Source: Lunularia cruciata (Eukaryota; Streptophyta; Marchantiopsida; Lunulariales; Lunulariaceae). From it: a DNA stretch of 64,000 bases. How positions within the stretch are numbered: the first letter of the stretch is position 1; every line of letters begins with the position of its first letter. This document shows, piece after piece, positions 1 through 9,113 of the stretch. The notes below the pieces were generated by a model. That model searched no databases, was not told the origin of the DNA, and saw only the letters and a program-made list of their open reading frames with translations. The stretch covers positions 21,924,243 to 21,988,242 of the forward strand of contig OX419761.1 of the NCBI GenBank assembly GCA_948567375.1, in the 5' to 3' direction. The position numbers were made by a program, and so were the translations under genes.

Positions 1-690
1 TTTGCATACAATAATTCCAAACAAGTAAGCACCAAATTCTCTCCATTCTTCCTTAATTTCAGCCAAGATCCACTTATTCCAAATTCCCTTCTTTCTCCTC
101 TTCCATCTCATGTCCCTCATACTTCTACCTTCTTGACCACCATATCCCAATCCCTCTAACAAGCCAACTCTCATCTCCTTGTTGCTCAAAATCATCAAAA
201 ACAATATGCAGACCACCATCATCACAATCTTACCTTTCAACTTGGGGATAAATTCATGCTATCCTCTAGTAACCTACTCCTCCCACTTGATACCCAAGTC
301 CCCAAACTTTCTCTTACTTGAATAGAACCCTTTGATGTCACTCAAAGCATGTCACTTGTTGCTTGTTGTCTTGCCTTGCCTTGCCTTGCCATATGCACAT
401 CCATCTTATCTTTCATATTTCCAAGTTGAAACACTTTGTTCCTAATCCATCTTCTTTTTCCTTTTGTATCCAACCTCTTCCTACTCCTCTTCCTATCCCT
501 ATCAATGATCATGAGGAGTGTGAAGTTGATCGTATCCTTGCACATCACCACATTCAACAAAGGTCGCCAATAACATATAAAGTATAAAGTCCGCTCAAAA
601 AGGTATCCTCTTTATGATACCACTTGGGAGCTCATTTTCATCTCCAATATGCACAAACAGCCATCCAAGAGTTTGAAGCTTCAATGGTGA
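1..690 (+). pseudogene. 3' end of a chromovirus pol (integrase C-terminus and chromodomain), decayed
   Basis: Reading across frames, this stretch gives the end of a Ty3/gypsy polyprotein. From about 160 to 340 there is an integrase C-terminal region with the 'FQLGDKFML' motif, about 395-435 a segment reading 'HISKLKHFVPNP', and about 515-650 a chromodomain-like stretch: 'CEVDRILAHHH', then after a frameshift 'YKVRSKRYPLYDTTWELI'. A GPY/F-type module followed by a chromodomain is the hallmark of plant chromoviruses; the domain is thought to steer integration through histone marks. Stops and frameshifts break it. The 5' part lies outside the window. It is followed directly by an LTR related to the one at 49558-50083, so it is probably the same family (C) in the opposite orientation. 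Confidence 0.75.
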
Positions 691-1130
691 TGAAGACGTC
701 ACCAACTAGCAATGGAGAATATATAACAATATAGAGTTACCGATGAGTTTGTCAAGGCTAATTAGTAGCAAATAGGCCAAATTAGCATAGAATACTCTAG
801 AAGCATCTAAGAAGCTACTTGGTACCTTCCAAGTATTGGATAACATGCACGCCAAGTGGTAACTTCTAGGAGGAAACTTTTTGGGAAGCTTCTTAGCTAG
901 CTTATCTTGCATCCCAAGTATGAAGCTTCTAGAAGGAAGCTTCTTGGTTAACTTAGCTTGCACTCCAAGAAGGTGGCTTTAGAAAGCTTCTAAAGAGTCT
1001 TGTATATTCCCTATATATACCAAAGCCCAAGCTCATGCTAAGCATTCAAAGTTTCCCTCATTCAAGAGTCCAAAGGTGATCTTTCACATTCTATTCTCCT
1101 ATTTCTCTCCTTGGTCTTTACCCTTTTCTA
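690..1130 (+). repeat. 3' LTR of the upstream chromovirus (family C LTR), degenerate
   Basis: This stretch matches, as reverse complement, the LTR at 49558-50083. Shared blocks include the 'ggtaccttc' region, repeated 'aagcttct' motifs, the TATA region, and the 'caaagcc(c/t)aagctcatgct' block just downstream. A TATATATA box lies at 1012-1019. Both ends are approximate because the copies have diverged; no target-site duplication could be assigned. Confidence 0.65.
862..985 (+). repeat. Tandem U3 repeats of about 60 bp in the family C LTR
   Basis: The block beginning 'acttctaggaggaaactt' at 862 recurs at about 924 as 'gcttctagaaggaagctt', each followed by a 'ttgg..agctt..cttgca.' tail. A partial third unit follows near 975. 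The inverted LTR copy at about 49690-49920 holds three to four such units. Tandem U3 motifs upstream of the TATA box are typical of LTR enhancers; a regulatory role here is inferred. Confidence 0.5.
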
Positions 1131-1279
1131 CCTTTGGCACCATTCAAGAAATGGAGGATGGATTTTTGTAGGCCTCATCCAACCTATTGTTAAGATTACA
1201 TGTAGAAAGTACATCTTAGTATAGACTATAAAATTCTCTTAGAGGAAAGAATGGCAAAGGAACAAAGCCAAAAACTTTG

Positions 1280-1650
1280 AATAAAACATTTGTTGTTTTT
1301 GGAGGAGAAGCAAGATGATTTGTATGAGTGTACAAAGGATTACTAGCATTGGAAGAAAGAGCACCATGATATGAAAATAAGGCAGGTGCAAGTAGCCATA
1401 GGTGATTTGGTTCTACTTTATGAGAGTAAGCACAAATTGTTCCAAGGGAAGTTACAACTTTATTGGCTAGGAACCTATTGTGCAGATGGAGTCAATGATA
1501 ATGGATCCCTTCAATTGACATCTATCTTTAATCTCTAGTAGAAATTTGTTTGCCACTTGAGTGAATGGTTAGGGAGTATGTAAGTACCATGATTAAGTTT
1601 TAGAAGGTGGAGTGAGTCAGTTCATGAGGATGCTCATATTTGAGAGTGGA
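1280..1650 (+). pseudogene. Integrase C-terminal remnant of a B-like retrotransposon
   Basis: The translation includes 'VAIGDLVLLYESKHKLFQGK' followed by 'LQLYWLGTY' and 'NGSLQL'. This lines up with the end of family B pol at about 40020-40210, which has 'TIREGDLVLLYDNHQIFF' and 'LHLRWMDPYRVLHL'. At about 1640 a purine-rich run precedes 'tatggagtaccca', which resembles the B LTR start 'tgtggtgccca'. So this looks like the last part of pol, the polypurine tract and the beginning of a divergent LTR. There are several stops. The rest of pol is missing; the sequence before it belongs to the C-type LTR. Confidence 0.6.
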
Positions 1651-4250
1651 GTATATGGAGTACCCACTCTTCCTCTTTATAGTTATATTTTTCTTTTTCT
1701 AATTTTTCTTAGAAGTTTTATAGTATTTTATGAAGAAAAGAGCTAGAAAATAGGATTATTGGGTTTTACTTTGGCCTTGCATGAAATTCAAAAGCATGGA
1801 AGGATGAAATGGTAGGAAAGATAAGTCCAAAGACATTAGGCACAAAATTTTTGCTCCCAAATGTGAGTCTTGGCAAAGGCATTTGCCTCAATCCACTCAC
1901 GGACAAGCATCAAGTACAAAGGAGACATTGTGTTGGAACATTTCTCCTCATCAAATTTTCCATAATACTATAACCACAAACACCTTTAGCTTTGTATACT
2001 TTCAGCCACAAACACACTCTACTAAGGAGGCATTTGGCCTAGAAGTCAATTATTCATGTATGTACCTACACAAGTGAAGTGTTTTGTAGCCATACAAGTG
2101 AAGTATCAAAGAACTGATTTCAATAACCATCTACAATAATGATACTTCTCATATGTGGGAACAACAATGGCCCACCTTTAATGCTAGCCAAATTAAAGAG
2201 TGGTTGAGTGGGGAATAATTCAATGCTTTGCAAGGAAGTTTGGTTCAATTATTGAAATTTATGCAAGCTTTGTCAAGTCATTTTGAGAGAATGAGATAGA
2301 CTACACATCAAACAAGATCACTGAGAGGCTAAATTAGGATTACATTTTTTCAGCTATTAGACAGAGGACACACTAAGTTCTAGCAATAAATATTGGGCAA
2401 ATATGTTCTAGCAATGAGTACAAAAGCTGATAAACAACATAAAGACAAGCAAAGCAAACAATTTTCTTTCCCCATTCATGCCATACGTGTACATGGGGAT
2501 GAAATTAATGAAAAAGGAAGAGAAGAAGTTGCTCCCTTCACATCATTACACATTATGTCATGCCATTTGTAGTGTTGCGTCTAGATTGCTCAAACATTGG
2601 AGTTGCAGTGATAGTAGTTAGAGTTATTTCAGCAGTTTCTCAGAGACTACTTTCCAAAGGTCAGATTTTGTGTTTGGAGTATTCACTTCATGGTAGAGCC
2701 CACCATCACTTTGCACCGTTTGCACCATCGAGTGTGCCGTCAGTGGGACCATTAGGGTTCAGACCTAGCTCAAGTCCAGGGGGTATACTTTTGAAGTACA
2801 GCTCTAGAGAGCTCACTTCTCTGATGTTGAGCCTTTGAGTTTTTGGCTATGGTGGATAGAGGCCGGTGAGTGTCACCTGGATTCTCTATGCTTGAGTGGA
2901 TGTGGCTTGACTGTAATCAGTGCCCAGTTGTTGGTAGTTTATAGAGTGACAGATCAAGTACTGATCTAAGTTGAGTTGAGTTGAGAGTGGAAAACAATCT
3001 GATTACATCAAAGAAGTGAAGTCAAAGGGAAATCGGGTGCATGAACTTTGAGTGTTGATGGTTTCTCCAAGCTCGGTGATTGTTGGTAGTTTGATGCAAG
3101 TTCAGCTTTTCCCTAGTGTGCAAAAGCTCATTCAATTGATGTAGATTTGGCAGAAAAGCATACGGTGTGCAAAAGCACTGGCCAATTTTGAGCAAAGAAG
3201 GAGCAAATTTTGAGCAATGGTTGTGATTTTGAGCTCAGGAGGTGAAGGCAGGACCAATTTGTTGTGAGTTGGGCTCAGAAAGTCAAATTGAAGGTGGAGT
3301 TGGGAAGCTATTCTCATGAATTTGTGATTTGGAGAAACCCGTGTTGTCAATTTGGCTTGAGTGGAAAGTTAGCGGGGGATTTGGCGGACATCCAACTTTA
3401 GGGTTTATGTCAAATTTTGGACAGATTTGGAGGAGTTTTGCTGTTTGGCCAGATTTGGAGGACTTTTGCTAGTTTGGAGGACTTTTGCAAGTTTGGAGAA
3501 GGTTCGAAGTGGCAAGAAGAAAGGCCTCATTTGTCTGAATTTTAGGGCTTCAAGGCACAGGGCTGTGGGCTATGAAGACCTAGAAGGGCCAGCTTGTTGG
3601 CATGAGGCTAGCTAGTTTAGAGTAGATTTTGGTCATTGGTTAGCAAAATCTGCCTTTCTTGCTAGATTGTATGCAATAGGGTTTGACCCCTAGATCTCTT
3701 GCTCCTAGATTGGTGCCCTAGCCAACTCGTCCACCCTCACTTGTTGTCCTAATGACTGTGCCACTGTTATCTATACACATGTAGCTTTGGCTAGGAGAGG
3801 CAGTTTGATCCCATTCTTGGTGATCCTGGTAGCTTAGGACTTAGATACAAACTTCTCTTATGCCAAATGCCAAATGATGGTAGAGTCAATCCCGTGTTGT
3901 TTTATGAGATGGAGGGTTTTTGTTTAGATTTCTTGTGATTGGACCTCCTCTATTCTTTGCTTCTTGTTTGTGCACCATGTTTGTGTGAGATGCCCTGACT
4001 TTCGAGCGTTGGTGCTCTAGTGTGCTCTCGGTAGTGAGACTGGAGTGATGACTAGTTAGACTACCTTAATTTCTCTCTGGTGAGGCAAGAAGAGATGACC
4101 TATAGACTGTAAGAGTGCATGTTATGATGGTAGGTTACAGGTTGCCCTTTCCCCTAGTGTAGTTATCTTGGTTAGAGTTACATTAGTGGGTGGTGCTTAG
4201 TTGGTATTGGCACTTGGTGGGGTACTTACGGTTGTGACTTGCGGTTGCAA
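1651..4250. other. Stretch without a recognisable gene
   Basis: The first few hundred bases may be a decayed B-like LTR, judged by its start near 1650. No intact reading frame, tRNA or clear LTR boundary was recognised in the rest. The part from about 2560 onward is relatively G/T-rich and may be the LTR and leader of the element whose gag begins near 4290, but no matching second LTR is in the window. Short ORFs here show no family signature. Confidence 0.4.
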
Positions 4251-4289
4251 TAAGTGGTTCTGGTTGCGGTTGCAATTGGTGGTTCTGGT

Positions 4290-6021
4290 TGCGGTTGCGG
4301 TTACTTTGTCACAATGGAGTTCTTTGGAGATTCCAGAGGAGATAGCCCTGTAGTCCGTAGTGGGTTTACTTGGAGTGGCACTCGGTCTCAGCCTGTATCT
4401 CAGGTCCCAGTGAGGGAGGAGATTGACTTTGAGTTGGAGTTCAACACAAGAGCTGATTCAGTTGAGAGTGCACTTGGTTGTATCCGCACCATTATTGTGA
4501 GACATGGACAAGATTTATAGGGCCTCCAAAGGCCCTAGGCGTTACTCTAGTACGGTTGGTACCATTGAGTTGGATGACTTCATCCAAGAGTTTGATAGTT
4601 GGTGTGATTTGCAGTAGATGCGGAACCCGACTTTGTTCACACCTTTCATGGCATGGAAGGGGTTGTTTCAACATCTAGAGGGTCCGCCGATAGACATCTA
4701 CTATGAGTTCAGGAGAGCTCATTTTGAGGAGATTGAGTTATGGAGATAGTATTGGTCTCTGAACTATATCTCTATCACTTCAGGTTTGGTGGCCAGGAGT
4801 TGATTGGCTGTACCTACGAGTTCTAGCTCAAGTAGTGTTGGTGGAGCTAGTGGAGGTGCACTAGCTAGAGATAGTGCTACTACGAGTGGAGGTATTGCTG
4901 CAAGAGGTGGTGTGGTACCAAGGTTTAACCCCATGGTGGAGTTCTTCTAGTGTTTGAGGTAGAACTACCAGGGAGTGCGGACAGACAAGCTAAGGAGCTT
5001 GCAAGAGTTCCAGCGGAAGGCTAGAGAGAGCCTACGCAAGGCATACACTTGCATGAGGCAGTTGATCAGTTTTACTTTGGCGGTGGTCTTTGGTTTGGCT
5101 GAGTGTATTGAGCTCAACATGGTGGAGGAGAGAGTGGTGACATCTGGATTTGGTAGGGAGATCTCATCCACAATTGTGACTTCTTCTAGAGTGCAAAAGA
5201 GTGCACCACGCCCAGTTGGTTTTCAAGGATAGGGTGGACTGCAACACCCATTTGTGCATGTGTGTGGTATTGTGATATTTAGCTTGGTATTATAAGTACT
5301 TAAGAGATATTATTTATATAGAGATAAAGGATTGTTCTATATTAGTCATGGTTAGCTAAAGTTAGTCATAGCTAAGATAGATGGGACCTTACTTTAGAGG
5401 AAGTAGAAAAGATGAGCACCACTATTTTGGATTTTAGTGTGTTGACTTGGTATTATTCCTAGGTGTTTGGCTTTGGGGAAAGAGTTGAGAACTCTTGGGC
5501 CCGCAAGCCTTTTTGTTTTGGATTCTTCTTTAGTCCAAGGATAGCCCATGTGAAGGAATCCTTGCTTTAGTGGTTGGGTCAAGATAAGACCACATGCTTA
5601 GGGGAATATGCCCATGTGAATGGATATTCCTTTCTACTTTTTAACTTTACTTGACTTTTAGTCTAGTAACTTGAGTTACTACGGTAATTAGTAACTTTGG
5701 TACGTAACTATTTCACAAGTATATAAACAAGGGGTGAGGAGGTACTCATCATCCTTTCATTTGCAACTATCTCTCTCTCATTGAGTTCTCTAGTGAGCAA
5801 TGTCTTGAGTCTTGGAGTGTTAGCCTTGGAGGAGTATGATGGAGTTGGGGTTCCTTGCCTTCTTAGTCCATGGTGCGCTACCATAATAGCCATCAGAGGT
5901 TCATCTTGAGTGAGAGACAGGCCGGCTTACAGGACAGCCCGGATCCTATGGAGCAAGTGGAGGGCCTAGTGGAGTTAGACCCTTACCTTCATTTTTGGGT
6001 CAGCAACAGTCAATGAGTAGT
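4290..6021 (+). pseudogene. Decayed Ty3/gypsy gag (element F), split by a solo LTR
   Basis: Read across frames the stretch gives a Gag-like protein: 'FDSWCDLQQMRNPTLFTPF', 'WKGLFQHLEGPP', 'FRRAHFEEIE', then 'ELNMVEERVVTSGFG' and a Gly/Pro-rich tail. This order resembles the capsid region and the linker before the zinc knuckle of plant Ty3/gypsy Gag. Stops interrupt it, for example at 4518 and in 'FQG*GG' just before 5236. The gag is cut at 5239 by an A-family LTR and continues at 5932 (the ggac is duplicated), where the tail 'GQPGSYGASGGPSGVRP' resumes. At about 6022 it is joined abruptly to the protease region of a different element (E3). No zinc knuckle or pol of F remains. Confidence 0.6.
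5240..5931 (+). repeat. Solo LTR of family A with 4-bp TSD ggac
   Basis: The LTR starts tgcaacaccc and ends ggcttaca, and is flanked by ggac at 5236-5239 and 5932-5935. It interrupts gag F, whose reading resumes after it. At 692 bp it carries the 13-bp block containing 'ccacatgctta' near 5590 that the younger copies lack. No A internal sequence is attached on either side, so it is a solo LTR left by LTR-LTR recombination. Confidence 0.85.
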
Positions 6022-6859
6022 TAGGGGTGATGGATAAGGTGGTAGTTTCAGTTATGGGAGTTCAAAATCTCATGACTTTCCAAGTCTTGAAGGATTCAAG
6101 CTATGACTTACTTCTTGGGAGGCCATGGTTGAGAGCAACACGCACAACTGATCGATGGCACAAAGGGTACTTGAGGATTGGGCCATCAAACCATAGAGTC
6201 ATTGTTCCTATGACTAACACCACCAATACTTCACATTCAGATACCCCATCTTCTAATTATTGGGAATCAGATTCTGAAGAAGGAGCTTCAGGTGTGGACA
6301 CAAGCATGGAAGAGGAGACTTCCACGGAGGAGGATGAATCTGAATCTGATTAGATGTGTATCCTTTGTGTGCTATGGATTTTGCACCTAAGCTAGAGGTT
6401 TTGAAGGACCCAAACAAATCACTATTGACACTTGAGGAGGTAGAGAGAAGGTTAGCTACCCTCAAGTATGGCCCAAATGTTACCAAGGAGGAGAAGGTGA
6501 GATTTGAGGAGATTTTCCGCTCATCCATGTGTTTGCTTTTAGTTACAAGGATTTGAAGGAAGTCACTTTGGAGGAGCACAAGATAGAGGTGGAGTCACAT
6601 CCAAGACCAATCCGCCAAAAGCAACGTCACATTAGCCCACGAATATCTTTGGTTGTGAAGGAGGAGATTGATAAGCTCAAGGAGGCTGGATTTATCTTTG
6701 AGGTGGAGAATTCAGAATGGGTGTCTCCAATTGTCATTGTGAAGAAAAAGAATGGCAAGCTTCAGGTATGTGTGGATTACAAGAAGCTCAATGCTGTTAC
6801 CAAGAAGGACTACTACCCATTGCCATTCATTGATGAGATCTTGGAGGAGGTTGCAGGTC
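6022..6859 (+). pseudogene. Family A element E3: protease to RT part of pol (5' piece)
   Basis: This stretch is nearly identical to 10740-11575 of the intact A2 gag-pol, covering the end of the protease ('LLGRPWL'), the acidic linker and the start of reverse transcriptase ('EWVSPIVIVKKKNGKL', 'VCVDYKKLNA'). It is broken by loss of one base near 6352 (tctgattagatg where A2 has tctgattcagatg) and of four bases near 6517 (ttccgctcatc against ttccgcaagttcatc). The left end is a junction with gag F; gag, ORF0 and the 5' LTR of E3 are absent. At 6860 the element A2 is inserted, and E3 continues at 14668 with the ggtc repeated. Confidence 0.9.
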
Positions 6860-6961
6860 TGTAACACCCATTTGTGCATGTGTGTGGTATTGTGATATTT
6901 AGCTTGGTATTACAAGTACTTAAGAGATATTATTTATATAGAGATAAAGGATGGTTCTATA

Positions 6962-6996
6962 TTAGTCATGGTTAGCTAAAGTTAGTCATAGCTAAG
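6962..6996 (+). promoter_or_regulatory. Direct repeat in the A LTR U3
   Basis: 'ttagtcatggttagctaa' at 6962-6979 is followed by the similar 'ttagtcatagctaag' at 6982-6996. It is present in every A LTR in the window in recognisable form. A role as an enhancer element is inferred from position only. Confidence 0.4.
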
Positions 6997-7271
6997 ATAG
7001 ATGGGACCTTACTTTAGAGGAAGTAGAAAAGATGAGCACCACTATTTTGGATTTTAGTGTGTTGACTTGGTATTATTCCTAGGTGTTTGGCTTTGGGGAA
7101 AGAGTTGAGAACTCTTGGGCCCGCAAGCCTTTTTGTTTTGGATTCTTCTTTAGTCCAAGGATAGCCCATGTGAAGGAATCCTTGCTTTAGTGGTTGGGTC
7201 AAGATAAGGGGAATATGCCCATGTGAATGGATATTCCTTTCTACTTTTTGACTTTACTTGACTTTTAGTCT

Positions 7272-7287
7272 AGTAACTTGAGTTACT
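7272..7287 (+). promoter_or_regulatory. Perfect palindrome upstream of the A LTR TATA box
   Basis: agtaact-tg-agttact is a 7-bp perfect inverted repeat with a 2-nt centre, about 40 bp before the TATA box. Further partial copies ('attagtaact') follow. It may be a dimeric transcription-factor site; this is inferred. Confidence 0.4.
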
Positions 7288-7326
7288 ACGGTAATTAGTA
7301 ACTTTGGTACGTAACTATTTCACAAG

Positions 7327-7334
7327 TATATAAA
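7327..7334 (+). promoter_or_regulatory. TATA box of the A LTR promoter
   Basis: 'tatataaa' within 'caagtatataaacaagg' is the only good TATA box in the LTR. Transcription would start about 30 bp further on, placing the U3/R border near 7360 and leaving R-U5 of about 180 bp. Confidence 0.6.
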
Positions 7335-7542
7335 CAAGGAGTGAGGAGGTACTCATCATCCTTTCATTTGCAACTATCTCTCTCTCATTGAGTTCTCTAG
7401 TGAGCAATGTCTTGAGTCTTGGAGTGTTAGCCTTGGAGGAGTATGATGGAGTTGGGGTTCCTTGCCTTCTTAGTCCATGGTGCGCTACCATAATAGCCAT
7501 CAGAGGTTCATCCTGAGTGAGAGACAGGCCGGCTCACATTTT

Positions 7543-7560
7543 TGGTTCCGTTGCCGGGAC
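7543..7560 (+). other. Primer-binding site of A2
   Basis: 'tggttccgttgccgggac' begins four bases after the 5' LTR. It resembles the tRNA-Asp-type site of plant Athila/Tat elements (TGGCGCCGTTGCCGGG) with a few changes, so a tRNA-Asp-like primer is likely but not certain. The same sequence follows the A3 5' LTR. Confidence 0.75.
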
Positions 7561-8398
7561 CTCTCTAGAAGGCAAGATAATGTTCCGCGTCCAATTCTAC
7601 ATTAGGCAGAAGGAGGCTATGAGAGCTCACTTGGAGAGAACATTAGGAGAGGAGAGGGCTGAACTTATGTTAGAGAACCAAGATCCATTTGTATACCCTG
7701 TAGTTCATTATGATGTCTTTGAGGTGATTTTGTACATCTTGTACACATGAGAGGAATTGGAGAGATTGTGTGAGGTGGATTGCAGATTTTGGGGATTAAG
7801 GTGATTTTGGGCAAAATCTCAAGTTTGAGATCTGGACTTGAGATTTCTACACATGATAGCTTGGGTTATCTTTCAGTTAGCACACTTGAAATTATTGAGA
7901 GAGCTTCTATGCGCACTGGGCTAGAATTTTTGAAAGTTGATAGGGTAAAGTGCTCCCGCAACTGCATGCTCTCTGGAAAATTGTACAGAGTATGCCATTT
8001 CTTCAATGTTTAGTGAATTGTCCTGAAAATTTCCAAGAAAATTCAGTGCATTGTATCCTACCTGCTGCCACAAAAATTAGAGAGAGATCATTTTTGCGCA
8101 GTACGTTATGAGTTTTTGAAGTGAGGGGGGTGGTTTTCAGACCAAATCTGAAATATGGGTGCTGAATAGAAAGGTGTCTAGGCCAAATGGCTCGATGAAA
8201 AGATCTAAAATTTTGCAGGGAGGGACACCCTAGAGTTGTGATCAAGTGTGGAAAATTTCAGAGGACTGTGACATATTAGTTGGGAGATTTGAGTGACATT
8301 GTGAGGAAGGGTCAATTCTGCAGAGTGGAGATCTCATGCATGAGAAGTTTGAGATCAACAAAAAGCATGTTTGAGTGTTTAGATTCATCTTGGGGAAC
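7561..8398 (+). other. Long 5' leader of A2 before ORF0
   Basis: Nearly identical to the A3 leader (29230-30067). It holds short open stretches, for example 'FYIRQKEAMRAHLERTLGEE' near 7590-7650 and 'LGYLSVSTLEIIERASMRTG' near 7860-7920, separated by stops shared between copies. These may be remnants of a longer upstream reading frame. No structured RNA was recognised by eye. Confidence 0.5.
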
Positions 8399-8872
8399 AT
8401 GGAGAGTCATCAAGAGTGGAAATTGAGATTATGCAAGGTTCCCCAAGGGTTTGAGGTGATTTTAGGGGTGGATTTGAGGAAAAGAGAGTTTACAATAGAA
8501 TTTGAAGAGAGTGTTGAGAGGATCCAAAAACCTACACCACTTGGAGGAAAGAGTGAGTCTAAGTGCTTTCTATGTGGAGAGAAGGGACATAAGGCAAGTT
8601 CATGTCCATTGACCTTTGAGAGCAAGAGATTGAGGGAAAGGAGAGGCTTACTTGACTTGGGTTTGCATGTTGGACCTTCTTCACCAAGATTGGGAGGGAG
8701 AAGATCTAAGACCAAGGAGTTGTGTGAGGTTTGTGGAGTTGAAGGACTTCCAAAAGGACATGAGTGTAGTGGAGTAAAAGCACTTTTGGAAACTTTGGTG
8801 AAGGATCTTGGAGAGAGTCTTAGTACAGCTACAGAAATACTACCACCTTCATCAGCTAGTTCTCAAGATTAG
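8399..8872 (+). CDS. ORF0 of family A: small zinc-knuckle protein upstream of gag
   Basis: An ORF of 157 residues ending TAG at 8870-8872. The ATG at 8399 is chosen because Met followed by a His and then Glu-Trp-Lys is recognisable at this place in A2, A3, A-rev and, with an internal stop, A4. Residues 56-69 form a CCHC zinc knuckle (C56-x2-C59-x4-H64-x4-C69, 'CFLCGEKGHKASSC'). Residues 109-123 form a second Cys/His cluster (C109-x2-C112-x8-H121-x1-C123). Between them is a basic stretch and a Leu/Gly-rich segment. It ends 241 bp before the gag ATG and is in another frame. Gag has its own zinc knuckle, so this is an extra protein, perhaps an RNA-binding accessory factor; that role is inferred. 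The segment before the first knuckle loosely recalls LINE ORF1 zinc-knuckle proteins, a weak impression only. Confidence 0.7.
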   Translation: MESHQEWKLRLCKVPQGFEVILGVDLRKREFTIEFEESVERIQKPTPLGGKSESKCFLCGEKGHKASSCPLTFESKRLRERRGLLDLGLHVGPSSPRLGGRRSKTKELCEVCGVEGLPKGHECSGVKALLETLVKDLGESLSTATEILPPSSASSQD

Positions 8873-9113
8873 TGATGGAGATAATCTTTCAACTTATGGA
8901 TAAACTATCCATGAGAGTTAGATTAATATGCACTCTAGGATTTGATGTTGCTATAGAAATCTTGGAGCAACCTGAACCTTTTGTGTTCCCTAGAGTGGAT
9001 TATTCTCAGATGGTGTTAGTCATGTATATACTCTATTAGTAATAGAGTGAGAGAAAAGAAAAGAGGAAAAAAAAATAAAAATTGAGAGAAAAGAAAGATA
9101 GTGAGGGGTTAAG

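Larger units (their letters stand above)
6860..7538 (+). repeat. 5' LTR of A2
   Basis: Starts tgtaacaccc and ends ggctcaca (TG...CA). It contains direct repeats, a palindrome and a TATA box (separate entries). It lacks the 13-bp 'ccacatgctta' block present in the older A copies. Confidence 0.95.

Noticed and set aside
690-1000. Repeated 'aagcttct' units as a CRISPR-like array
   Set aside because: Units are contiguous, imperfect and within an LTR of a plant element; there are no unique spacers.
2560-2838. ORF of 92 codons as a gene
   Set aside because: No known domain, no second copy and composition like its surroundings; probably chance.
5394-5893. Minus-strand ORFs of 61-62 codons repeated at every A LTR
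   Set aside because: They recur only because the LTR recurs, run antisense to it, and show no codon-level signal or known domain.
7543-7560. tRNA-like sequence after the LTRs as a tRNA gene
   Set aside because: It is an 18-base primer-binding site only; no cloverleaf follows.
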